Positions 52,845-63,939 of a stretch of DNA of 64,000 nt are shown in pieces; the first letter of the stretch is position 1, and each line of letters begins with the position of its first letter. The notes below the pieces were generated by a model that ran no database searches, was not told where the DNA came from, and saw only the letters and a program-made list of their open reading frames with translations. The position numbers and the translations under genes are program-made. The stretch comes from Nemophila menziesii. Its lineage: Eukaryota > Streptophyta > Magnoliopsida > Boraginales > Hydrophyllaceae. The stretch lies in the NCBI GenBank assembly GCA_029959085.1, contig JARWIR010000093.1:806001-870000 (forward strand), given 5' to 3'.

Positions 52845-54349
52845 GAGATAATGACACTTAGGGTCTTGAAGACACACCCCTCTTCAAGATACCACCCCCT
52901 ACTAGAGCCTCTTCTTACTAAAGACCTAATAAATTTTTTAACACATGAACCCCAAAACCCCAATTACTAGACTACCCTCTTTTGTTTTTTATATACCTAT
53001 ATATACTAATTATTCCCGTTTCTAATTTCAGCTCATTATAATCTCACCTCCCTTCCTCCCCTAGTTCTCTCTCCTCCCTCATCTCCCAAACCGCCACCAC
53101 CACCTCCATCAACCACCACCGGCATGAGAACAGAACCATGGCGGCGTTGCCTCTCTTTCCATGGTTTGCTGCTGCTGCTTCTTCGTCGATCTAGAACAGA
53201 ACCATGGCGGCGCTGCTTCTCTCTCCCTGGTTTGCTGCTGCTGATTCTTCGTCGATCTAGATCCGAACCATGGCTGATGAAGACAGATGAAGACAGATGA
53301 AGAGCCTCGCCGGAGCTCTGCTTCCATTTCGTGATGCAGAAATCGCTGTGAAGACGGCGAAGCAACCTCGTTTTCCGTTAGCTTCAGCGCACCCTTCAAG
53401 AGCTTCGATGGCCAGCGAATCGAATCTCCTTCTTCTTCTTGTTCGAGATCCAAGCCAGCGATTCGAATCTCCTTCTTCAGCTCACATCTCGAAGCTCATT
53501 CCGATTCGAATCTCCTTCTTCAGCTCACATCTCGAAGCTCATTCTTCTTCTTGTTCGAGTTACGTGGATGTGTGTGCGAGAATGCTGCAATGAAATTGGA
53601 GGTAGAAGCTCCTGCTCGTCATGGTGGTGGTGGTTCCGTGAAGACCTCCGACGCTTAGCAGATCGAGCCCCTTTTTTTTTTCTTTGTAAATGGTTGACCA
53701 GATCTAGAGCTGGTCAAACCAGTTAGGTTTTTTTTTATCTTGTAATAAAATGTGTAAATGTGCTTTTTTTAAATAATACTCAATAATTTTATTTTTCTAG
53801 CATTTCCGATTATACTCTTTGTGTTTTATAACAGTACCCCAAATTTTAAGAGTACTCATAGAATTTTTTAGAGTACTCCGAGAATTTCTTAGAGTACTCC
53901 GAGTTTTTCTTAGAGTACTCCGAGTTTTTCTTAGAGTACTCTACATTTTTATACAGTACTCTGCATTTTTCTTGCAGCCGGAGGTAGGTGGTCGGATTTT
54001 TAGAATATTCATTAAAATATATAGAGTACTCTATGTTTTTCTCAGAGTACTCTATGTTTTTCTCAGAGTACTCTATGTTTTTTCCGGTGACCGGTGACTG
54101 GTGGTCGGTGGTGGTGGTGGGTGGTCGGAGGTCGGAGGTCGGTGGTCGGTGGCCGGAGGTCGGAGATAGGTGGTAGGTGGGTAGTGGTAGAGGAGAGAGA
54201 AACATTGACATCATATTCTTTTGTCTTTTAGTCTTAGTAAGGGTAGGAAAGACTATTGTAAAAAATGAGGTCCCTAAGAATAACAACTTTCAAGACACTA
54301 CTCTATAGAGAAAAAATATTGTCTCTAAAACCCTATATATAATTCACCC
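52845..54349. mobile_element. Mutator-like non-autonomous element 3 (MULE-3)
   Basis: 1505 bp with a perfect 9-bp TSD, TTAAATTAA (52836-52844 and 54350-54358). Ends are inverted-related: left GAGATAATGACACTTAGGG, right (reversed) GGGTGAATTATATATAGGG, continuing T(C/T)TT(G/A)(A)AGAC. Layout as in MULE-2: TIR, TACCCTCTTTTG block, pyrimidine tract, CCACCACC block, a GC-rich segment with two near-identical ATGGCGGCG units (53139, 53203) and repeated GATTCGAATCTCCTTCTTC units (53411-53560), an AGAGTACTCC array, a GGTCGG-rich segment, TIR. No transposase. Short ORFs inside look incidental. Confidence 0.85.
53848..54082. repeat. AGAGTACTCC minisatellite in MULE-3
   Basis: About ten units of 20-21 bp built on AGAGTACTC(CG/TA)(A/T)GTTTTTCT. 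It sits at the same relative position as the CTCAGTACTTTT array of MULE-2; both share the AGTACT core. Confidence 0.85.
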
Positions 54350-54358
54350 TTAAATTAA

Positions 54359-54812
54359 TTACACAATACTAGCAAGATTTTTTTACCATTCTATATTATC
54401 TGTTATTATTTAATTAAATAAAATAACCTCTAAGTACTAAATTCATTTCTCATCACTCACTTTATCCTTCTATACTAATCTTGATCTTAAAAATTCCCCA
54501 AATTAGGGGCAGACTTAGGGGTCGACTGGGGTGTGAGGCCGCCCACCTCAGTCATGGAATGTAATGAAATTTCGTGCAAATTATTTTAACAAAAAAACAT
54601 TAGTAGAAATTTACTTTTTCCCAGAGTCTATATATTCTCCCCCAAGCCTTCCAAAACTAGAAATTACATTTTAAAAAAAATATCGGGACTACATTCGCAA
54701 ACCTTACTTGTTGTTCTAACTTTTTACCCCTCAGAGAAAATATGCCCTGCCCTACCATGACGATAAAGTCATTGTTGTATCATCTACGATAGATTATTGA
54801 AGAATCTAGTAG
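54359..54812. other. Spacer, 3' of PPR gene 2
   Basis: No gene seen. Its right end holds the first of two copies of a 17-bp direct repeat, AGTTACATTGCTACTTT (54811 and about 54872), that brackets the truncated end of PPR gene 2. Confidence 0.45.
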
Positions 54813-56243
54813 TTACATTGCTACTTTACATAATCCATGAATAATAGTATTATACATCACAATGTTAGGAGTTACATTGCTACTTTCCATGGACTCTAAT
54901 ATAGACACAGCTTCGGTAACACGTCCATTATTGCACAATCCGTTTAACATTATTCCATATGTGACAAAGTCATGACTTACTCCCTCACCACCAGACTTCA
55001 TCTTCATGAATAATTCCTGCGCAATGACACATCTACCCTTCTGAAACAACCCTTGTATCATACTGTTGTATGTAACAATATTAGGCTGCAGTCTCTTTGA
55101 AGGAATATCTTGGAAAAGTTGAAAAGCTTTATCAACCCACCCTTTCTTCACTAAACCATTGATTATACTGTTATATGTTTGGATATCAGGCTTTAATTTT
55201 CTACCTACCATTGTACTTAACACCCCCACAGCTTCCTCCATCTCACCCCTTAAACAATATACATCTACCAATGCATTATATGTAACTACATTGGGTTTTA
55301 GGCCTCTTTCAATCATGATCTCTATAAATCTTTTTGCATCTTCAATTAATCCTTCCTTTCCATGTGAATCAACCAATATACTAAAAGTATGTACATCTGG
55401 AACAACTTTATAATCCAACATCTCAATCAACAACATTTTAGCCTCTTCCTTCCTATCAAACTTACACAATCCATGGATCAATGAATTATAAGTGACAACA
55501 GTTTGATATATGCCCTTATCTTTCATCTCAGTAAATAATTTAAGAGCATCATCAACCATGCGATCCTTGCATAGACAATCAACAATGGTGGTATAAGATT
55601 GGATGCCAGGTTTACATCTCCTCTTTTCAAATACTCTTAGCCATTCAAGAGCCTTGAGTGTATGTCCATGTTTGCAAAGCCCATTCAACACGACCCCTAA
55701 TGTAACTTCACTTGGCTCACAAAGTTTTTCTGTGGTTAACCTTTCAAACAATTCTACAACATCATCTCCTCTATCTTCACCAAAGAGACCCTTTATCAGG
55801 TTGTTATACGTAACCACAGAAGGAACATGACCACTTTTTAAGAGACACCCAAACACCGCAAAGCCTGAATTGATGCATTTCAAAGAACAGTAACAGTTCA
55901 ATGTAATATTCATCGTATATTCATTAATCGGAGCCCCCAAAATTCGCATTTCTTTGAACAGAGAAACAACAGCCGACTGTTGTTTCATCTTTACAACAAC
56001 ACACAATAGCTTCGTGTAGTCTACAACAGAAGGCTTAGGTCGCATTCCGATCATTCGATGGAGTGCAAATCGAGCTTCTTCAACATTATTGATATCTTTT
56101 GTAAAATTAGACGAAATTGAAGAATAAGATGAAACTGAACCGTTACAAAATTGGAAAAAAGGGTTACCAATTTCGTTCAAGGAAGAAGGAAAAGATCCAA
56201 AGCAGATCCGAAACCACCCAACTGAAGAACTATTCAGCTTCAT
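54813..56243 (-). CDS. P-class PPR protein 2, restorer-of-fertility-like, C-terminally truncated
   Basis: Intronless 476-aa protein with eleven complete PPR motifs from about residue 70 (VDYTKLLCVVVKMKQ) and a partial twelfth ending abruptly YNTIIHGLCKVAM-stop. N-terminal presequence MKLNSSSVGWFRICFGS fits mitochondrial import. Motifs 1-4 are nearly the same as in PPR protein 1 (EKLCEPSEVTLGVVLNGLCK, HTLKALEWLR), so the two are duplicates about 13 kb apart that later gained or lost central motifs. The last motif is cut after its first 15 residues at a 17-bp repeat, so the usual C-terminus is missing. It may still bind RNA, or be a recently shortened paralogue. Confidence 0.82.
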   Translation of the reverse strand: MKLNSSSVGWFRICFGSFPSSLNEIGNPFFQFCNGSVSSYSSISSNFTKDINNVEEARFALHRMIGMRPKPSVVDYTKLLCVVVKMKQQSAVVSLFKEMRILGAPINEYTMNITLNCYCSLKCINSGFAVFGCLLKSGHVPSVVTYNNLIKGLFGEDRGDDVVELFERLTTEKLCEPSEVTLGVVLNGLCKHGHTLKALEWLRVFEKRRCKPGIQSYTTIVDCLCKDRMVDDALKLFTEMKDKGIYQTVVTYNSLIHGLCKFDRKEEAKMLLIEMLDYKVVPDVHTFSILVDSHGKEGLIEDAKRFIEIMIERGLKPNVVTYNALVDVYCLRGEMEEAVGVLSTMVGRKLKPDIQTYNSIINGLVKKGWVDKAFQLFQDIPSKRLQPNIVTYNSMIQGLFQKGRCVIAQELFMKMKSGGEGVSHDFVTYGIMLNGLCNNGRVTEAVSILESMESSNVTPNIVMYNTIIHGLCKVAM

Positions 56244-56867
56244 CTTCGATTCCGGTTTCTTTTTCTATCTTTGTGTTTTGAAATCAAAAAGTAGAGTAAA
56301 GTTAAAAGGTAGGGTTTCCCTTTTTTTTTGGTTTCAAATGATAGGGTTTCCTTTCTTTTTAGGGGTTTACGTGTTTCTTTGTAAGAGTTAGAATTAGGGG
56401 TGCACCAGGGTCCGGTAACCGACCCATTGACCTCTAGGAGGGAACGAACCCATATTTGCGAGTTTAGGTTTTTGAAAACCGAAAACCAATCCATTACTTA
56501 TAAATGGTTATGGTTTGGTATTTTGCGGGTTGTCTTTGGTGGTTTCGAATTCGGGTTTTGCGGGTTGGGTTGGTTTTGGGTTGGTTTCGAGTTCACACAA
56601 CTATATTCTAAAATAATTATTCCAGCAAAATTTAAACATATTGCATATAAGATACAAAACCTCACTAGTTCAATAAAAAACCTTACAACCTTGAATTACT
56701 TTCACTAGTTAAGTACAAAACCTTACAAGTTACAACCTTGAATTACAAATTAAACCATTCCAAAACCAAATTGAAACTACAAGTAACTTATACATTTCCA
56801 AAACTAAACTAAACTTAAACATTTCTAAGACCTTGCTTGTTTACAAAACCTCTCATGCCCCTAGACT
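56244..56867. other. 5' flank of PPR gene 2 and hAT-like debris
   Basis: 56244-56390 is the presumed leader/promoter of PPR gene 2 (read leftward). 56395-56600 is rich in GGGTTGGTTT/AACCGA words and begins AGGGGTGCACC, reminiscent of hAT ends, but no partner TIR or TSD was found. The rest is AT-rich. Confidence 0.35.
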
Positions 56868-57109
56868 CTTTTGCTGGAAGCTAAGAGGAAACTTGGAGAA
56901 ATTTTTTCTGCATTTGAGTTTCTGGATCTTCGTGCCGTGGATCTGGTAAAAGCTTCTTCACTATATCGAATTACTTTCGTGTACTTATCATGTTTTGTAT
57001 TAAACAGGTTGTTAATCATTTAGAAGGGGCTCGTAATCCATTACCTTTTTCCATACATAATTTTTATGTTCTGGTTAAGACAACATGTAGTGACGAATTC
57101 TCTGACAAG
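56868..57109 (+). pseudogene. D-2-hydroxyglutarate dehydrogenase, two-exon fragment
   Basis: Exon a (about 56868-56945) reads LLEAKRKLGEIFSAFEFLD and ends at a GATCTG/GTAAAA donor. Exon b (57008-57109) reads VVNHLEGARNPLPFSIHNFY, then VLVKTTCSDEFSDK, followed by a stop. These are consecutive pieces of the FAD-linked oxidase D2HGDH, a mitochondrial enzyme of lysine/2-hydroxyglutarate catabolism. The intron is kept. Everything upstream and downstream is missing. Confidence 0.8.
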
Positions 57110-57164
57110 TAAACCTCTTGTATGTTTTTTTTTTTTACATTTTATAATTGTTAAAAAAATTTAG

Positions 57165-57253
57165 GTTGCAAAAGAATTACGTGGAAGAGGAATTAAAGCT
57201 GATCATTATCACGCAGATATGGATGTAATACTCGTGAAAAAGTTCATCTTCAG
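57165..57253 (+). pseudogene. RecQ-type DNA helicase, single-exon fragment
   Basis: After a TTTAG acceptor: VAKELRGRGIKADHYHADMD, then (one base missing) NTREKVHLQ. This matches the helicase-C start of RecQ enzymes (ELxxxGIxAxxYHADMDxxxREKVH). Only 55 bp separate it from the D2HGDH fragment on the same strand. The frameshift and missing flanks make it a dead fragment. Confidence 0.72.
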
Positions 57254-57301
57254 TAAGAATTAAGGTGTTTGTAATGTTTGTGATGCTATTTTGATCTTTT
57301 C

Positions 57302-58362
57302 TACCGTTGACCTATTTCATAAAGTAAGCCGTATTTAACTCACCATCTGTAACCCAAATAGCACGAGATTTTGTCTAATAATGGATTCTTCATTAAGTTT
57401 CTCATTTTGAAGTTCCTCCAGTAAAACATTTTCTTCCTTCAGGATGGCACTAGATTTATTACCCTGTAGCCTAACACTTTGAATATCAACAAGTCTATTA
57501 TTAATATGATCAATATTATTTGAAATATTCTTGAAATATAAGTTGTTAAACTCTTTCAATTTCTTTTTCAGATGTTTCAACTTCCTTGTAAGGTTATACA
57601 TTGGAGTCCCAGCAAATTGATTCTTTCATGATTCTTCCACAATTCTTCTACCAGGGGCATGAAATGCTTATGTTCTAGCCAGATATTATAAAATCAGAAT
57701 GGTACAAGACCTTTACTTTTATTTTTGAAAATCTGTCAGTGTTGGCTACAATGATCTGAAACACCAAGAGGTTTTAAAATTAGGGATGTCTAACTGATTT
57801 TAGTGAGCCAAGTTGAATAGATCAATGTCCTATCAATTCTACTAACTCTCATTTCATCCTCAGCTGCTCTATTGGTCCATGTATATTTACGCCCATTATA
57901 TTTGATATCTGTGAGCTCTAGGTCATTAATACATCGAATCATATCTTCTGACCCTTTGGACAGAGCTACACAGTTAAGTCTTTCCTCAATTTTTGTGATT
58001 TCATTAAAATCACCCTGAATTGCCCATGGCACGTCTTGAATTATCTTGTCCCATGCCCTTAGTGTGTCCCATAAATGATGTCTAGGGTTTTCATCATTTT
58101 AAGCATACACAGGGGTAAAGTAAAATTCGGTTTTTGAATGAATGTGGCTTACTCTGCACAGCATAGCCTGATCAGTCATATCCAAAACTGTTACATTTAC
58201 TTTGCTAGGATCCCAGCAGGTCCATATTCTACCTTTGATATCATGTTGGTAATTTGTTTCTACTTGCCATTTATTAAAAATTGAATTAATAACTTTCATA
58301 GACTTATGTTGTTTGATTTTTGTTTCCAAGAAACTGAAAAGCCAAACATTCTTATATATTAC
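57302..58362 (-). mobile_element. LINE F endonuclease relic
   Basis: Decayed N-terminal part of an L1 ORF2: SFLETKIKQHK (LxETK motif), WAIQGDFNEITK (GDFNE), NGRKYTWTNRA, RIDRTL, and GVSDHCSQ in shifted frames, then a coiled region KLKHLKKKLKEFNNLYFKNI. At least three breaks. Its 5' side is cut by the LTR element starting at 58363. Confidence 0.75.
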
Positions 58363-59931
58363 TGGTGGTCCTTTGTGTGTTCTAAAATAAATGCAAAAAG
58401 TAATCGAACCACAACCGCAAGTGTACGGTTGTCCCAAGTAATATAGTTGATAAAACAGATTCGTTCCAAGGACGGGATGGTTGACTACAATGCTTATCTA
58501 TTAATGATTGATTAAACTTATGAAAGCAAATAAAAGTAATATGATTGAGTGGTTGTTTGTATTAATCCTAAGTAATAAAAGACTAATGCAAAAATATAAA
58601 TAAATAACTAAGACGCAAGTAAATGAAAGTAAAACGCAAGTATGAGAAAGTAGCACTTGAGATACGCAAGGATTTCATCTAACTCTTATTTATTCCATGT
58701 TTCGTTTAAAGGACAAATTGGTAAAAAGTAATGGTCGGGATTCTAAGGTCATCCTTACCCCCGTCAGGGTGGACTAAGGAGCTACTCTTAAATGCTACAA
58801 ACCCCTTCAGGGTGATTATAGTCCATTCTTAAGTGATTAAGTTTATTTTACCCAATTGGCCATAGGATTAATTACGCTCGTCAGAGTCAAATAATTTCTA
58901 TCCTACATTCATTAATTATTTCTGTACCTAAACCCCCCGTCAAGGTGATCCAATCGCCACTAATTGGAATAGCCTAGATACTAAGACCTATGATTGGTTA
59001 ATTACGTCAATTATAGTTATTAAGAACAAATTAATGAAAAATACCTAATACCCAATTTGATTTCAATTGTAAAAATCTCAAATACAAAAGCATAGAATAA
59101 TATGAATCAAAATCAATCCATAATGCGATCTCAAGCACTAATTAAAATTAGCTCATAATTGGAAAAACTAAGAAAATAAATAAGAAGGAATTCATAATTG
59201 TTTTACAGAAAGGAAAATAGAAACCTAATTAGGAAGATGAATTGGCTGCAACGTGGAGATATAGACAGTCTCCAGCTCCAAGCTTCTTTTCTTCTTGACG
59301 CTCTCTTCTAATGATGTTTTAATTTGAAGAATATAATGAGAGGTACTGAATAATGAGGTCTAAAAGCCTATTTATAATGATAAAATCGGATTAGGGCTTT
59401 TACTTAAGGTTTAAGTGAAAATTAGAAAAGCCCAAGTCCACTAATTAAGCCCAAATCCCGTAACTGCTGCACCACGTTCACTAAAACAGCTCTAGCCGAT
59501 TCGTTATAACTCCGATTGACCTCAAATCACTTGCTAAATTTCCGTAACTCGATAAGGAATATAATCTCTTCAAAGGTCAGCGGCTAAATCAACTCGTAAG
59601 TGCCTCGAAATCAGCAATCTTTGGCCTGTTTTCCAGATTTGCAGCTTCAAAATATAATTTTTTTCGGGATTTATCTTCAAGCTTTGACTTCATTACATGA
59701 TCTTTGACTTTATTCTCGGATTCCTCTCCTTTATAATATTCAAAACCTACAAACGTTTCACTAAAACAAGCAATATTACGCGCAAAAGTTTAATAAATAA
59801 AAAATACTAGAATTAAAAGAGGAAAATCGGATTATTGCATATTTAGTCCAAAAGTCTATCAAAATAGTCAGATAAACACCAAAAATGATGTCTCCCAAGG
59901 TCATAAAATTAGAACATTTAGGGAGACATCA
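58363..59931 (-). repeat. 3' LTR of element 2
   Basis: Starts (minus) TGATGTCTCCC at 59931 and ends ...GGACCACCA at 58363. The first 11 bases pair with 59886-59896 to form a terminal hairpin. ACAACCG/CGGTTGT (58414-58435) forms another near the far end. Three CACC-TGA(C/A)GGGG-like words recur around 58760-58950. Confidence 0.92.
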
Positions 59932-59948
59932 AGAGCCCCAACTCAAAC
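59932..59948 (-). promoter_or_regulatory. Polypurine tract of LTR element 2
   Basis: Minus strand GTTTGAGTTGGGGCTCT immediately before the 3' LTR. Matches the tract at 1709-1725. Confidence 0.75.
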
Positions 59949-59967
59949 CTTTGTCGTCCCGACAAAG
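59949..59967 (-). repeat. Hairpin directly upstream of polypurine tract (element 2)
   Basis: Perfect 8-bp stem, minus strand CTTTGTCG / CGACAAAG with loop GGA. Three stem pairs differ from element 1 (1690-1708), and each change is matched by its partner. Confidence 0.88.
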
Positions 59968-61216
59968 CAAAACTAAAAACAAGGGGAATGAAGTAGATGC
60001 AAGAGAAAATAGAAGCTAGTAAATACACCCTAAAGCAATTCTAAAGATAAATCTCATATAGCAAACGTTAAGAACTAACATACACATACACTAATCATGC
60101 AACATCAAACATAAATAACTTCAATCATAAAATTAACTTTGCAATGCTAGAAGGTTACACTTGTACTTATCTCATTATGATGGCTATAGTTTGTTCCTCG
60201 ATCCTTTCTCGCTTTGAACGCTCCACTTAGTATACAACCTATTAACTTACCATGCACCTAGGAACCACGAGGACTTTACGGTTTTAGCGTAGGCTTAGGG
60301 ACGGTGTGGTATGTATATTTGGTAAATTTGAAGTGAGCTTTTGGCTCTCTCCTCACTTACCATCAACAACTGTCCACGAGCTTGAGTTTACACTCATATA
60401 ATGTTCTCACTCAACCCATTTGACGCGATAATGTTGCGTCCCCATGTCAACCCAATTAATCTAAGATGATTTTTCAAAAATATTCCACTTTGCCGGTTTA
60501 TTTTACTCTTTCTTTCTTTTTATTTTCTTTTTCATTTCTTTTCTTCTTTTTTCTTCTTTTTTTTTTCAAATCCCGGCAAAGGGTTACAAATAATAATATC
60601 CTCTTTTATTTTTGTGCCTTAATATAAACACATAAATCCCACCCAATGAAATTTCCCAAATGTGGACCCTCCACCCCAAACTCAAGCTCGAGACAGGTCT
60701 CAGGATTGTGATTCAAGTGCGGGTCATTTGGTCATGCCTAATAATCTAAGGGATAATGGGCTTATATCGTGGCTACAAAAGAAAGGCTTAAGGCTCAAAA
60801 TTGGGTTAAGACGGATAAAATTATTATAAGGGATAGCAAGCTAAAAGGCTACAAATGGCTAACAAAGAACTGCCCCTATCATTTTCCTAGCTACATGGTT
60901 CGTCTCTAGTTCATATCTAAGTGGGTTCTCTACTAATTTAGATCTCACGTTCTACAAACCAAACATTTTCCTTAAGTACAATCTTACTTCTTTTTCATTG
61001 TTCATTAATTTTTCCTATTCATTATCTATGTTTGCATGCAATTAAAGCGCGTTTTATGTTATTCCCTAAAGTCCACTATCTACTATCATAGATTCATCAA
61101 AAGTATGCTTAAAAGGGACATTTAAAATCTTCTACAGTCAAACACAACTCCTAATTAATTTATTGAAAGCAATTAAAAGCAAATAAACATATAAAAACTG
61201 GGATGAGGCAACAAAC

Positions 61217-61256
61217 CCCACCCCAAACTCAAAAATAAGTTGTGTCCCCACGACTC
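61217..61256 (-). repeat. Second hairpin plus polypurine-like module (element 2)
   Basis: Minus strand: GAGTCGTG-GGGA-CACAACTT (61256-61237; one mismatch and one wobble) followed by ATTTTTGAGTTTGGGGTGGG. Element 1 has the same module at 256-291: GAGTCGTG-GGGA-CACGGCTC then ATTTTTGAGTTGGGGG. It repeats the hairpin/polypurine arrangement found at the LTR junction. Confidence 0.75.
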
Positions 61257-62581
61257 GAAAAGACTCAATAAAGCAATTAAACTAATATACACTAAATGAG
61301 AAAGGGATTGGAAAACATATCTGGATCGACACTAGGCCGATTACGTGTAGTCTCATGTTAAGGTTTTGAATACTACTTCATCAAGCTTTAAAGATCATTT
61401 AATTGTTGCATCCATCTTGAATAAAGTGTTCTTCATTACCTCGAACTCTTTTGCCATATTTCCCAAATCTTCATCATTTCCTATCTCTCTAAATCATCAT
61501 CTCTTCTACGAAAATCTTTCCTCAACACCCAACTTTTTATCTTCATCATGTTCTTCGTACCTTTTCCAACCTTCATGGTCATCTTTGATGACCCCAAACT
61601 CAATTTTTAACCTACTTAAAGATTACTTGCAAAATATATAATATTAATAGGCTCAAACAATTCACAATTCCTCTGCTAAATAACTAAAATAAATCTTAAT
61701 TCCCAACTGGTAATAGAAAGAAAAGAAGAGTTCTAGCTATTTTACCGGATTGGCCATGGAATTTATGATGACTTGATACCTTGCACTTGCACTTGCAATC
61801 TCCAACCTTCAAAGTACCAAAGCTATTGATGAAATTTGTGTTGCTTGATATTGTTGAAAGTGGCACAGTCGTGGAATTGGTGATTTATTTGAGATGGGTA
61901 TTTAATATCTATGGTGTTGGAAAGGTTTAAAGGATATTTAAGCTTTGGTGAAGAAATTTTTGGATTAAAACTTGAATTTATTGGTGTTTTTGGAAAGATT
62001 TATGATTGATTTTGTGTTTGGATGATGTTTAGAGCGATGGATTGGTGATATTTTGGTGTTTTGATGATGAAATTTGAGTGTTTTTGGAGCTTTGGTTCGT
62101 CATCAATGGTATTAAGTGGAGACGCAACCACGAGACGCAACTAATAGCGGGTCTCAAAACGCTGGGTCAGAAACTTTTAACTATTCATACGAAATTTTTG
62201 ACTTCACCATTGGATAGAGCTCGAAAAGTTATGCAGTTTAGGCTCAAGAAAAAGTTAATTCCGATCTCCGAGCGTCAAGTTATGATCTTCCGAAGTTTTC
62301 ATACCTGGGGTACAGCACCAAAACGGGTCTCCGCATTCTACAAACCGGGTACCCGGTTTCTTCTGTGTTGGAACCCAAAATTTTCATTCTTTTTCGTTCT
62401 AACTACCCCAAACTCGTGACCTTCACTCCTGTAATCATAAAAAACACTAACCTTCCTCATTTCTTACAAATAAACACTAAATCAATAACCATTACACTAA
62501 TTTACACTAAGAATTTAAATGACATGAAATAAATTTAAAGCATGGGTTGTCTCCCAAGAAGCACTTTTGTTTATTACGTCT

Positions 62582-63789
62582 TTAAGTTCGACGTGTTACC
62601 TTCCATGAAGATGGTATTGAGGCCTTTGCGGTTCTCCTCCGCTTAATCTCGCCTCTTCCTTGATGTAAAAGCTTTAGAACCTTCCCCCTTAGAATATTGT
62701 TCAATCGATCTCTAAAAGGGGGTGGGTAAGTACTTCGTTTCGCCTTCTTACTGTCACGACAAAACTCATTTTCCACCACATTAGAGTAGATAACCGTTCT
62801 CAATGGTATAAGATTATTTTTACTCCTTGGTTCAATCTCGTATTCATCTTTAAAATGTGGTGGGTAGGTGCTCCTCCTTGCCTTTTTGCTCTCGCGGTGT
62901 GGCACCTTGCTTGTATAACACATATTGATCATTTGTGGTAGTCGAGGTGATTCTGATTTTTCATCTTTAATAATGATTCGTGGTAGAGATGGTGATTGGT
63001 GAACTTTTTGTGGCGGATATTCAATTTCTATTTTATCTTTAACCTTTAATTCTTCAATTGATTCTCCAACCATTTCACATTCGTCTTCACTTTCAACCCA
63101 ATCTTCCACTATTACCTCATAATATTCTTTCTTTGGATTTTCTATAGCCTCGATCTCCACCTCTTCTTGTTTGTGTTCTATATCTTGATCATGTGTATAC
63201 ACCTTAGGAATAGCAATCTCTGTGTTCACTTCTAGGATTTGCGTTGCTACTCCTTCTTCCACCATGCTAACAAGATCCTCAACCACATGGTGGTCTTCGT
63301 TTATAATTGGCACGGTGTTCATATCACTAGAACTAATAATTCTTTCAACACCTCCTCCTCAACTATTTCTTCCGGTTGATCTCTTCCATCTTCATAAGAC
63401 TTGATACTATTGGCAGAATGCTGAGAATTAATTATGGATTCTATTTCGTCTAGCTCCTTTTGCAGTCTTTGCAAACGGGAATCTCTTTCATCTGCTAACT
63501 TCTGCGATTGTTCATATAAGCTCATGAGTTCTGTAACTGATCTATATAATCGGGACAATTGTGGTGGAGGTTGTTGAAGGTTTTCAACCCACTGGTTGTT
63601 CCATTCATGTCCGTGTTGATAGTGATATGGTGTTTATTGCTGATTATTCCCGATCCATTGATTGTTCCATCCTTGCTCTTGCGGGTATTGATAAGGTTGT
63701 TGGTAAGAATTTATACCCCATTGTTGTTGTCCCGAAGAGTCTTCCCAATAGTCAAATGGACCAGGATTTGGGTAATGTTCTCTACACAT
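62582..63789 (-). pseudogene. LTR element 2 gag-like ORF (Gln-rich, coiled-coil), broken
   Basis: The frame starts at ATG 63789 (MCREHYPNPGPFDYWEDSSG), with a Gln/Tyr/Trp-rich stretch (QQQWGINSYQQPYQ). TAA replaces a Gln codon near 63645. It continues LSRLYRSVTELMSLYEQSQK and a coiled-coil ADERDSRLQRLQKELDEIES to 63319. A frameshift leads to 63322-62582, an acidic then basic low-complexity protein with a repeated KARRSTYPP / KAKRSTYPP motif. There is no capsid motif or zinc knuckle I can point to, so gag identity is inferred from position after the primer-binding site. Element 1 keeps a related coiled-coil remnant at 1-170. Confidence 0.6.
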
Positions 63790-63922
63790 CTTTAATTAAA
63801 TTTCTTGATCATTACCTGAATAAAGCACCTGTAAAAAGAAAACAAAGCAAACACAAGCGTAAAACTGAAAAAAAAAATGCAACTATCACTAAAGGATAAA
63901 CACCGTGGTCACACGCTACCGT

Positions 63923-63939
63923 CCCCGGCAGCGGCGCCA
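63923..63939 (-). promoter_or_regulatory. Primer-binding site complementary to tRNA-Asp
   Basis: Minus strand TGGCGCCGCTGCCGGGG, six bases inside the 5' LTR border. It matches the complement of the plant tRNA-Asp 3' end (TGGCGCCGTTGCCGGGG) with one difference. This primer is characteristic of Athila/Tat-type Ty3-gypsy elements, suggesting which autonomous lineage mobilises it. Confidence 0.85.

Noticed and set aside
53036..53726. Several overlapping frames in MULE-3, including units starting ATGGCGGCG
   Set aside because: Short, repeat-derived, on both strands, and not shared as frames with MULE-2; treated as element sequence.
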